From Myxococcota bacterium (GTDB lineage Bacteria; Myxococcota_A; Polyangia; Polyangiales; Houyiibacteriaceae), in contig JANQQS010000146.1 of assembly GCA_028284955.1 (NCBI GenBank), positions 1 through 56,172 on the forward strand: a stretch of DNA of 56,172 nucleotides, written 5' to 3'. Of the stretch, positions 25,901-32,923 are shown one piece after another (position 1 is the first letter of the stretch; each line of letters begins with the position of its first letter). The notes under the pieces are model-generated. The model was not told where the DNA came from. It searched no databases and saw nothing but the letters and a program-made list of their open reading frames with translations. A program made the position numbers and the translations under genes.

Positions 25901-27241
25901 GCATCGGGCGGCGCTGCGCCTCGAACGCGTTTGTTCAACTTTAGCGGCGGAGGAAGAGCCGGGCGCTCAGGGGTCATTGTCGCGACCGGCGCCGACGCGT
26001 TTATCGCTGGCATCGAGTGGACCTTAAACGTCTTGCCCTCCGCAGATGGCTGCTACAGCGCGATGCATGTCTTCGGCGCGCTGACGCTCGACCGAACGCT
26101 CGCCGAAACCTTCGTCACCGCAAACGCCATCACGCCTTGCGTGGCGGGGTTGATGGCGAATGTAGGCTCCACCTTACGTATTTCAAACAGCGAGCTTCGC
26201 GGTTTTTCCGCCGGCGCCTTCGCGATCTTGCCGAGAGACTTCGATGCTGCGGGCGTGGCATCGCAAAGCTCTTCCATCGACCTCTCGGACACCACCCTGA
26301 CGGGCGTGTTTCGCGACCCGGCGGGTCTTTCCATGGCTCCCGCGAACCTGAGCGGCCTCACCGCGCGCGTCAATTCTTTGCGGGCGAGCCGGGTCACCAT
26401 GCAGGCCACGAACCCAGTGCCCTGGCGTTCGAACGTCGGTTCGCTGGCCGGCATGGAAGCCACCGTGCGCAACACCTGCGTCATCGATAACTCCGTGTTC
26501 CGCGGCGGAAACGGCGGCAACGACAGCTACGCGATCACGGTGCACTCATCGATTGGCTCACTCCAAGCGCTGACCCTTGCCCACGTCACCGCGGTGGTCG
26601 GCACCAACTGGCCGCTCACCTCAGGCACTGCGCCCGACGGCTATGAGGGCGCGGCGATTCGCGTCTCCGGCAGCATCAATGAATTCGTGATGGCCAACAG
26701 CATCTTGAGCTTTGCAGGCGGCGCGAGAACCACCGGAGTTCGCTATACCGCCCTCGACATCTCGGGCCTCAATCGCCCGTTCACGCACGTGACCTCACGA
26801 GGCAACGTATTTTCTGTACCCTTGCTCTTCGACGCCGGGACGCCGTACCTTCCTGAAGCCGACGGCTCCCTCATCTATTGCTCGAGCACCGAGTTCGGAC
26901 GCGTGCTCGACGAATCGGGACTCAACGGGACCCTGGAATACCAATGCCCCGATACCGGCGGCGGCTCGACGGTAGGGTGGGACATCGGCAACAACCGCGC
27001 CCTCCTTCGCCGACCCCAATCCTCTTCTACGGACAGCCTCGTCTTTCCCCACGTCATCGCGTTTGACGACGACGGAAAGCCCGCCGAACCCCGCAGCGGC
27101 CTCAGCGCCCCCGTCAACATTGTCCGCGCCGCTGGCGTACGCCTCTCCACGCTCACCCGCGCCGTCTCAGCCCCTCGAGATCGAGGCGGCGTCGCCCGCA
27201 GCACCTCCGCCGCCAGCGGCGCGGGAGCGTGGATTCCTTAG
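22937..27241 (+). CDS. Large lipoprotein: HExxH metallopeptidase, FN3 domains, beta-helix
   Basis: About 1434 residues. The start at 22937 overlaps the upstream stop and has GGGAGG eight bases before; it gives a signal ending LAGLLGC. A longer in-frame start at 22760 would add 59 unrelated residues. The zinc site HEYGH is at about residues 480-484, with a downstream Glu in HEAFADF at about 525, a gluzincin-like spacing. Two fibronectin-III-like domains follow at ~724-810 and ~815-900 (VTIEWTD, AALSWTPP). From ~902 a right-handed beta-helix begins with FYVAPGGSDSNP and PFATISAAVAAAN and runs to ~1380. The mix suggests a surface protease with carbohydrate- or protein-binding parts. The extreme C-terminus lies in a repeat that recurs at 28594. 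Confidence 0.85.
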   Translation: MLESTSKSSRFWTCMWVLAGLLGCDSASREVPDTVLNLASQVDDTGSLPVLEPALSAEETTALREAFSWDAFDEVAERDDQGRPALFYTLLYLEEEWQLDYVRVLGLHHSFVPLFEEERARWAGQAGVFSLEGDREGVFLFTLVPGRFLNLLREAHAAGESPFGAVVLRAPPEPEARAAGGSVSYDYLGAQGFAYGGAFVSADDAGSEDEGDVGSATAMLVDTPIRVLRAAVSPLEDLVDEVRAFFGEISAAFDGKARVTVSVMPLNTDNSFGLGTVMRRGWGLNPGTGSPFAPRIGEPMFLRGARIQSHKGAALFRGQLNANGRATFEVAKGRQNLCVELANDAAEVTNFLNALVLCNFNDPTMPDLNLNIQEDTIVRMDVQDYRVNIFAQMQDGYDYMRWVIGRAPRQVRVITGFFADIIGEINGGRAFAPCLGNSMDVGSTLIQLFPILGVILPGDVDIAFPFDQGVSANSRGVPTHEYGHFVSCDLMHATNAAKWAENWFNVVINTLGGPGADNDSAFVHEAFADFITMQIVGGANYPALNGSRDGGNVGYCPVDGGDVRDCAEDNVGGPSEGISGVTFNYGVARVATLLQDAFDGARTPEGQLIAPPPGAAFPFDGTNFIAPVRVGTNAADEEVVLPGPAMRDFFRRLFDHVSTMNERNFNNALARTALQYGHSEEQVCEMFSLHAGVAGVPGIPGTADYMDCRDMVDEDALSTVDLEPSAPEGVRVIRDRADPSMVTIEWTDLSLVATGFEFELTGEDGTDRSQSLPYARSQMVMESGLSGDTEYTATVTSVNESQSASTTTTFVTFAFPPTNVMASPGPGSAALSWTPPERASGYEISRAEPDEAVLFSTTDPSAEVRGLSDAVDYRFGVASLNRLGEPGERVLTSRVRPETPAVFYVAPGGSDSNPMAGTLGVPFATISAAVAAANARDADAVWVLEGAYTETAAIRITTDLDIIGGFARGTDGSFIPGTGTTTVSLTGTASGGAAPRTRLFNFSGGGRAGRSGVIVATGADAFIAGIEWTLNVLPSADGCYSAMHVFGALTLDRTLAETFVTANAITPCVAGLMANVGSTLRISNSELRGFSAGAFAILPRDFDAAGVASQSSSIDLSDTTLTGVFRDPAGLSMAPANLSGLTARVNSLRASRVTMQATNPVPWRSNVGSLAGMEATVRNTCVIDNSVFRGGNGGNDSYAITVHSSIGSLQALTLAHVTAVVGTNWPLTSGTAPDGYEGAAIRVSGSINEFVMANSILSFAGGARTTGVRYTALDISGLNRPFTHVTSRGNVFSVPLLFDAGTPYLPEADGSLIYCSSTEFGRVLDESGLNGTLEYQCPDTGGGSTVGWDIGNNRALLRRPQSSSTDSLVFPHVIAFDDDGKPAEPRSGLSAPVNIVRAAGVRLSTLTRAVSAPRDRGGVARSTSAASGAGAWIP
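27068..27137 (+). repeat. Short repeat, copy 1 (in the 3' end of the large lipoprotein gene)
   Basis: These 70 bp, containing GCAGCGGCCTCAGCGCCCCC, match 28594-28663 almost base for base and in the same frame (KPAEPRSGLSAPV). After an extra ~70 bp, the tail GGGAGCGTGGATTCCTTAGGG (27221-27243) matches GGGAGCGTAGATTCCTTAGGG after copy 2. Confidence 0.85.
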
Positions 27242-27291
27242 GGACCGAAGGCCTTGCAAATTGATGGCTGAATCATCAAAATGGCAGTTAA

Positions 27292-28541
27292 ATGTTTGTG
27301 CGCCGACAAGTGATTCCTCGGCTCGAGCGCTTGGCGGAGCATTTTCCTGCGGTGGTGGTTTCCGGGGCTCGGCAGGTTGGAAAAAGCACATTGCTGCACC
27401 ACGTGTTTGGGGGTTCGGCGCGAGAGTTTGTGTTCGAACCGTTTGAAGACGTAGCCGGAGCTCGCGAGGACCCGTCTCTTTTCTGGAGAACAACCCTCCG
27501 CCGATCATTTTAGACGAAATTCAATACGTGCCGGAACTGGTGCCGGCGCTGAAGCGGCGCATCGACGAGCGCCGCGACGTCTCGGGTCAATTTCTGATCA
27601 CCGGAAGTCAGCAGTGGGGCGTGATGCGCACGCTTGCCGAAAGCTTGGCGGGTCGAGTGGTGTTTTTGGATCTCGAGGGTTTCTCGTTGCTTGAGATTGC
27701 CGAATCCAATTCGGTTCCGTGGCTTCACGCGTGGCTAGGCTCTGACGCAGTTCATCAGCGCTATAGTTGCGAGCGATTGCCCAGTACGCCCGCGGAGCAC
27801 GTCTGGCGCGGATTTTTTCCTGAAGCTCAACAGCTGCCGGTTGACCTGGTGAGCGATTTTCTCGGAGGCTACCTTCGAACGTACATTGAGCGAGACGTGC
27901 GAGTTCTGGCAGATGTCAGCGACCTGTCGCTGTTTGCGAGGTTCGTGCGCTTGTGTTCGGCGTTGACGGCTCAGGAAATTAGCTTTTCTCAGCTTGGGCG
28001 TGAGTTAGGAGTCACCCCCCAAACCGCGAAACGTTGGCTCGAGTTGCTCGGCGCGTCGTTTCAGTGGTTCGAGTCCCCGGCGTATTCAGGAAATACCATC
28101 AAGCGAGTGAGCGGAAAGCCGAAGGGGTATGTGGCGGATTCTGGGCTCGGCTGTGCGCTTCAGGCGATTTCGGAACCGGTGGCGCTGCAGGGGCATCCAT
28201 TTTGGGGGGCCATGTTTGAAACTGCGGTGGTTGCGGAGATTCGGAAAGCGCTCAAACTCCTGTCGCCGACATCGCGCATGTTCCATTGGCGCGCTCGAGG
28301 CGGCGCAGAAATCGATGTGCTCATCGAACGCAACGGCATCGTATTTCCGATCGAGATCAAAGCAAAGAGCAACCCTGGACGGCGAGATGCTCGAAGCTTC
28401 CAGTCGTTTCGGGACACCTATCCAAACCTGCAGATCGCTCCCGGCCTCATCGTTGCGCCGGCACGAGAGTTCCGGGCGATTACGGAACACGACTACCTCA
28501 TGCCGTGGAACGCCGCCGTCGCAGAGAACCAGCCGCGCTAA
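27292..28541 (+). pseudogene. AAA+ ATPase with DUF4143, frameshifted
   Basis: Joined across one frameshift this encodes about 416 residues, the usual size of the AAA_14/DUF4143 family. Frame one gives the start and Walker A (VSGARQVGKSTLLHHVF, about residues 22-38), then fails at a stop at 27511. From around 27479 another frame carries the family's next motifs without a gap: FLENNPPPIILDEIQYVPEL (Walker B) and GQFLITGSQQ, followed by the C-terminal nuclease-like DUF4143 region (GAEIDVLIERNGIVFPIEIKA). The break falls in a TTTT run (27479-27482), and one extra T would restore the frame. It is therefore either a young pseudogene or a homopolymer sequencing error. These ATPases are often mobile orphans. 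This one lies between two copies of a short repeat. Confidence 0.85.
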
Positions 28542-28931
28542 GATCTCTGACCGCACTGTTGGCGCGCGTTCCCGTTGCATCGGTTCCAACAACGAAGACG
28601 GCAAGCCCGCCGAACCTCGCAGCGGCCTCAGCGCCCCCGTCATCATCGTTCGCGCCGCCAGCGGTTCGGGAGCGTAGATTCCTTAGGGTCTGGAGACCGT
28701 ACCGCCGTCGGAACTTGGCTCCCTGTCGAGGTGGTTTGAACGCGACTCTTCGAGCGTTCGGAGCAACGTCACACGGTATCAAAGCGCTAACTTCCAACCG
28801 GCGGATCCCCCGTTTTGCTGCGAGGCTGTGCGCTTTTCGGGGCAAGGAGAAGGAACCAATCCTTGTCGTCCCGGTCGCACACCGCCTCGAGAAGGGCGTC
28901 GGTGGTATGCTATTTGCTTGGCGACGTATGC
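28542..28931. other. Intergenic region with repeat copy and palindrome
   Basis: Apart from the repeat copy at 28594-28663 and its GGGAGCGTAGATTCCTTAGGG tail, this stretch holds a small palindrome, GGTCT-GG-AGACC (28687-28698). I see no convincing gene here. Short open frames in it look like shadows. Confidence 0.5.
28594..28663 (+). repeat. Short repeat, copy 2 (after the ATPase gene)
   Basis: This near-identical copy of 27068-27137 lies 52 bp past the ATPase stop. Read in the frame matching copy 1 it gives EDGKPAEPRSGLSAPV and then a stop at 28677, as though the 3' end of the large lipoprotein gene had been copied to the far side of the ATPase gene. Confidence 0.85.
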
Positions 28932-29525
28932 ATGTCCCTCACCAAATCATCGCCTATTCTCATTATTTGGTTGTGCGCCTGCACGGCGCAGACGACAGAC
29001 TTTGACAGCGAGAGTATCTCAAAGTGTACGGGGGCAGGAATCGAGCCCACGTATCTGTGTGAGCGACCGACTGCTGTGTCCATGCAATCGGGTGCCGGGC
29101 AGAGGTTGGACTTCGAGAATTCAATCCTCCCCGTTGTGAAGCAAATCGTTGCCCGAGTGGAACCTGCGGCGCTGACCAAAAACGGATCCGTAGCTTTCTA
29201 TGATTACGAAACGAACACACAGAAAAACGAGTCGCTTGGCACGATCACCCAACATGTGACAACGCAGGTGGCTGCCGCCGAGCGGCGCGGCGGCAAATGG
29301 TACACGAGACTGGTCATTGTCAACGACGGAACATGGCGCTTAGCCGTAGGCTTGGGAACGTGTGTAGAGGATGGCCCGCCTCGGGACGACGGCAGCAAAC
29401 GATACTTGTGCTCGGGGCTTCTACTGGTTCAAGGAACCTACAGTGGCAAAGGCGACAACATCACGGTCAAGCTCCTTGACACTCCCGATTCATGTGATGT
29501 CGTGGGAGGTTATCGGTCGTGCTAG
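28932..29525 (+). CDS. Small predicted lipoprotein
   Basis: About 197 residues from ATG 28932. The signal is short, MSLTKSSPILIIWLCAC, with Cys15 or Cys17 as candidate lipid site; I preferred this start because a longer frame from 28815 puts the signal 39 residues in. The mature protein has paired cysteines and a beta-rich C-terminus (GKWYTRLVIVNDGTWRLAVGLGTC, SGKGDNITVKLLDTPDSCDVVGG). No family recognised. There is no strong ribosome site. It stands alone, between the repeat region and the next lipoprotein gene. Confidence 0.6.
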   Translation: MSLTKSSPILIIWLCACTAQTTDFDSESISKCTGAGIEPTYLCERPTAVSMQSGAGQRLDFENSILPVVKQIVARVEPAALTKNGSVAFYDYETNTQKNESLGTITQHVTTQVAAAERRGGKWYTRLVIVNDGTWRLAVGLGTCVEDGPPRDDGSKRYLCSGLLLVQGTYSGKGDNITVKLLDTPDSCDVVGGYRSC

Positions 29526-29926
29526 CTCACAGCAATTGCGGCTGCTCACCGCGCGCTGAAAAGGCCGACAACTCCTCGAAGCCACGTCGGCGCCTCCCGG
29601 CCTTCTGAAACACTCACGAACGCACTGGGAAATCAAAGCTTGTTTTGAACACCCCTAGGACTTCTGTCTCCGAGTTTGCCCGTGGATTGCGTCGCTTCAT
29701 GAACCTGCCCGGATTCGATGGAGAGAGCCAGAGGGGCCAAGATGGCCCTGGGAGCTCGGGAGAAGTGCGTAAAGGTCGGATCCGTATTCGCCACCTTCAA
29801 CCTTTGGATTCTCAGGCGTACAACTCGCGATTCGTACGCGCACGCAACAGGCTCGCGGAAGTGAACGACGTTAATCAAGTTCCCGCGCCGGACGTTTATT
29901 GCATCACGTCTCTGGTAGGAGGTCCA
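29526..29926. other. Intergenic region with possible RNA structure
   Basis: No gene is supported here; the in-frame extension of the next ORF back to 29645 lacks protein-like composition. Two structures are visible. One is a nested hairpin with outer AAGGCCG / CGGCCTT and inner GCCGAC / GTCGGC arms (about 29561-29606). The other is GGGCCA-aga-TGGCCC near 29735-29749. Either could terminate or process the upstream transcript. Confidence 0.4.
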
Positions 29927-30487
29927 ATGATATCGATTGCAAAAAGAACCCGAGTCTCACCATCGTTGACGGCAATCATCGTGATGGTTGGCTCGATGTC
30001 GATCTCCGGTTGCGTCGCCAATCAAGGCGACGTCGACGACGACGTCGAAAAGCAGGTAAGCGCCGACGAAATCCTAGTGAGTCCCCGAAACGGTTCGGAA
30101 GACAGATTTATCGCACTGTCGCAGTTCTCGTTTTTCAGTGGTTGGGCGGCGGATGAGGTCGGGTTTGTGTGGCACAACAATTGCCGCTCGCCCGGCGGTT
30201 GTCCTAAAGGTTACGAAGAGAGAATCGAAATCAACAATAAGTCGGAGGTAGAACAACGACTTGCACAACTCTATCAGTCAAACAAAGACTATTTCATTCG
30301 ATACACAACAAGGTCAGGGGTCAACGGGATGATGGCGAAACATGCCTATGGCCGGTTCCAAAGAATGAATCGCACCGGTGTCTTGTATTCGACCGATGAC
30401 GATGAAGACCATTACGTTGAGGTCGCAGATGCCAAACAAGTGGAAATGGAACTGAAACGCCTTTCGTTTGCCGTTCCGGTGAACTAG
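29927..30487 (+). CDS. Small predicted lipoprotein with acidic N-terminus
   Basis: A 186-residue protein behind an excellent TAGGAGGTCCA ribosome site, which decides the ATG at 29927. The signal ends MSISGC, with Cys29 as lipid site. A run of Asp residues (DVDDDVE) follows. The mature part contains WHNNCRSPGGCPKGYEERIEI and KDYFIRYTTRSGVNGMM, with no known motif. It converges on the vWA lipoprotein gene, and the two stop codons overlap in the sequence CTAG (30484-30487). Function unknown. Confidence 0.7.
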   Translation: MISIAKRTRVSPSLTAIIVMVGSMSISGCVANQGDVDDDVEKQVSADEILVSPRNGSEDRFIALSQFSFFSGWAADEVGFVWHNNCRSPGGCPKGYEERIEINNKSEVEQRLAQLYQSNKDYFIRYTTRSGVNGMMAKHAYGRFQRMNRTGVLYSTDDDEDHYVEVADAKQVEMELKRLSFAVPVN

Positions 30488-31815
30488 AGCAGGATGACTG
30501 CGTCGCAGGGAAAGGTTGCCCGCAGCGCGGCGCCGGTCTGTAGCTCGTCGCACGCGTCGCCAACAATTTCGATTCGGTTTCCAGAGACGGCCATCCAATC
30601 CTGGTTGCATTCAAGGGCTCTGCCGTCGAGCGTCACCGTGCCTTCGCAAGCGCGGTCGATTTCCGGAATGGTTCCGTTCAAGACCAACTGGCAAGAGACT
30701 TGCGCGCGAACAATGTTGCCGATGTCGGTGCGGAGCTCTGCGGCGTCGGTGGCTTCAAGGAACGATTCCGTGCCGCCGGCTTGCGCGACGTCGGTCAAGT
30801 GTCCCCGCACGATGTCGTTGGTGGTGGGCCCGACGAACAGCGCATACGTTTGCACGCCGTACATTCGGCTCGCGTTCCCGACGGCATCGGTCACTTCGTC
30901 GAACGCGAGCTGCTCATTCCGTCGCGCTTCTGGGGTATCGCCGTCGGCGTACGCGTCTCCGTTTTCGCAGCGGTCGGGCTCTCCGTCGGTAGCCAGTATA
31001 TAGATGACAGGATCTCCGGTCGGGCTCGGCAGTTCGCCCGCGTCGACCAGGCTTTGGGTCACCGCGGCGATGGCGTCGCCGGTGGGCGTATCCTCTCCCA
31101 CGAAGCCATCGGGGTCCGGCGGGACGACCGTGGTGGTGCCTCGCTCAAATCTCCACGAGCGAGGAAGAAATCCAGATTCGATCGCGCCTTGGTTGCTCAG
31201 CGCCGGCGGCACGGAGTCGAGCATTGGACACGGATCGTCCGCCGGACCCGTGTTGTTGCCGCCGTTGGTGGCGGTGTAAAGCGTGACTCCAAACCGCACT
31301 TGGTCTGCAAGGGGAGGTACGACTCCGTTGGTGGGGTCGAGCAGCGTTTTTCGCATTGCATCCCAGCGGCTGTCTTCGCGCGCACCTACTTCGCCCCCGT
31401 CGAACGCGGTCTGCATGGTAGCCGATTTGTCGATGATCATGATGACGGTTGGCGTGACGCGGCGCGCCTCCACCTCGACTTCCGCGCAGACGTTGGATCC
31501 ATCCCCGGACCCCTCGATCGATCCATCAAACGACGACGCTGGAACGCAGCGACCTTCGTCGGTGCATCGCTCGGTGTCGAAGCACCCAGTTCCGTCAGCC
31601 GAGCATTTGGCCGTGCACAACTGATCCGCGCCGCAGAATAGACCCGGAAGACATTCCTCGGCGTCACTGCAAGCGGCTCCGCAGCCGTCGATTTCAGCTT
31701 GAAACGACGCTGCGCACGGTCCCCGGCCCGCCATAACCGAGTCGTCGTTGCAGCTGCATCCAACCAAAGGTGCGCCACATACCCACACCACACACCAGGT
31801 TTTCCATCGATTCAT
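30484..31815 (-). CDS. Lipoprotein with von Willebrand factor A domain
   Basis: A 443-residue protein. I start it at ATG 31815, which has GGAG eight bases upstream and gives a signal ending APLVGC. An open frame runs on upstream to 32445, but that is the CYTH gene read through a frameshift, not one protein. After a Cys-rich region of about 100 residues (CSDAEECLPGLFCGADQLC), the vWA domain begins near residue 125 with VIMIIDKSATMQTAF; its metal site is DKSAT, with Thr where Ser is usual, and the later ATDGEPD. It has Myxococcota-style disulfide-rich segments on both sides. A surface binding or adhesion role is likely from the family. No partner gene is clear. Confidence 0.85.
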   Translation of the reverse strand: MNRWKTWCVVWVCGAPLVGCSCNDDSVMAGRGPCAASFQAEIDGCGAACSDAEECLPGLFCGADQLCTAKCSADGTGCFDTERCTDEGRCVPASSFDGSIEGSGDGSNVCAEVEVEARRVTPTVIMIIDKSATMQTAFDGGEVGAREDSRWDAMRKTLLDPTNGVVPPLADQVRFGVTLYTATNGGNNTGPADDPCPMLDSVPPALSNQGAIESGFLPRSWRFERGTTTVVPPDPDGFVGEDTPTGDAIAAVTQSLVDAGELPSPTGDPVIYILATDGEPDRCENGDAYADGDTPEARRNEQLAFDEVTDAVGNASRMYGVQTYALFVGPTTNDIVRGHLTDVAQAGGTESFLEATDAAELRTDIGNIVRAQVSCQLVLNGTIPEIDRACEGTVTLDGRALECNQDWMAVSGNRIEIVGDACDELQTGAALRATFPCDAVILL

Positions 31816-31930
31816 CGGTCGCTCCGTGTACAGCAGCGTACAGTCTACACGGAAAGCCGGCTGACCCCCCAAATCGGGTGCCGAGGCGCCCAAATCAGAT
31901 CGCAGTGGATCGTGGAGTGAGTCGTTTTGC

Positions 31931-32445
31931 CTACCGATCTTTCTCGAGGAGGTCGACATACGCTTCAGGAATCCAGTCGGATTCCTGAAGACCCAAAGCA
32001 GCGATGATCGAGTTCGCTTCGTCGATTCCGTTCGCTTCGGATTCGTCATATTCAGCACGACTTCCAACTCCAGAAAATCGCCCAGGGCTTCAACCACGTC
32101 GAGGTGGACTCTGGTTCTTCCAATCAAGTAAAGGGTTCGAACCTTTCGCACGGTATTGCGCGCGCCGTATGCGATGGAGAGCACTCGCGCGAGCCGCTCG
32201 GGCTCCGCGGTGGGGAAGCGTTCGTAGTAGCTCGATTTTGGTCCGCTCTTATTGTCTCGCTCATAGTAAATGAGCTCGCCTCGACGGGGGCTAAACTGTC
32301 TCAACTTGAAACGCCCTCGGTCGCAATGGAAGAACGTGTCGGTCTGGGTGAGCGTATCGGGTCCCGTGTCAGCGATAGCCGCGACCTTGCTCTCAATATC
32401 CGCCCGATCCCCGATCCGAATTTTGATTTCAACGTTCTTGCTCAT
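31931..32445 (-). pseudogene. CYTH-domain (triphosphatase/class IV cyclase-like) gene with frameshift
   Basis: From ATG 32445 (GAGGA nine bases upstream) the protein opens with the CYTH signature MSKNVEIKIRI. It continues with QTDTFFHCDRGRFKLRQF, LIYYERDN and RVHLDVVEALGDFLELEVVL, all typical of the tunnel fold that binds triphosphates. At about 32047-32052 the frame breaks. The adjacent frame continues YDESEANGIDEANSIIAALG and ends EAYVDLLEKDR at a stop at 31931, exactly the C-terminus expected for the family. The repaired product would be about 171 residues, normal for CYTH. One base seems missing near CTGAATATG. It is either a sequencing error or a recent mutation. Uncorrected, the ORF wrongly fuses with the vWA lipoprotein. 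Confidence 0.85.
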
Positions 32446-32463
32446 CGCGACGTCCTCGCAGAG

Positions 32464-32715
32464 CTATTCGATAGCTTCCATGTGCGTCTCGAGCCACTCA
32501 CCGACGCGATCGAGCTGTGCTTTCCCTTGAACGACTTTATCGATCAAGAAGCGTTCTGCGATATCAGCGGAGACGTTGAGGCGATAGCCATTGACGTAGA
32601 TAGAGATTGACATGAGTACAGCAGCAACCGGCGATGTCCATACGACGCTTGGCAAGGCGCGAATCGCGCGTCTTCGAGTTTGAACCTCGCCGTCGATGGC
32701 TCGCTCTTCGCTCAC
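32464..32715 (-). CDS. Small hypothetical protein upstream of the CYTH gene
   Basis: 83 residues from GTG 32715, or about 49 from the internal ATG at 32613. Neither start has a clear ribosome site. The C-terminal half (SISIYVNGYRLNVSADIAERFLIDKVVQGKAQ) looks like a real folded segment and ends 18 bp before the CYTH start, suggesting co-transcription. No family recognised. The 208 bp upstream of it (32716-32923) shows nothing convincing. Confidence 0.4.
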   Translation of the reverse strand: MSEERAIDGEVQTRRRAIRALPSVVWTSPVAAVLMSISIYVNGYRLNVSADIAERFLIDKVVQGKAQLDRVGEWLETHMEAIE

Positions 32716-32923
32716 GGGCTAGCGACCCAGTTGCCTCGCAACGTGCGACTGTATCCGAGTAAGATCCTTTTCGCCGCGTGCACATTGTCGCTTGGCGACC
32801 TTAGAGCACCCTGACGTGCGTCGTGCGTTTGAATCGTTTGATGTATTTGTGTGGTGCCCTCTTCGCCTGTGAGAAAACCCTGTGGTTCTGTTTCCCTGCG
32901 TAACTGCTCCAGGCCCAGCAGTT

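Noticed and set aside
27475-27530. Programmed ribosomal frameshift in the ATPase gene
   Set aside because: There is no slippery heptamer followed by a clear stem or pseudoknot, only a TTTT run. Pseudogene or sequencing error is simpler.
27068-28700. Insertion sequence carrying the ATPase
   Set aside because: There is no transposase, no terminal inverted repeats and no short target duplication beyond the shared 70-bp segment.
30484-32445. Single 653-residue CYTH-vWA fusion protein
   Set aside because: The CYTH C-terminus continues in another frame to its own stop, and a lipoprotein signal with a ribosome site starts the vWA part. The fusion is a frameshift artefact.
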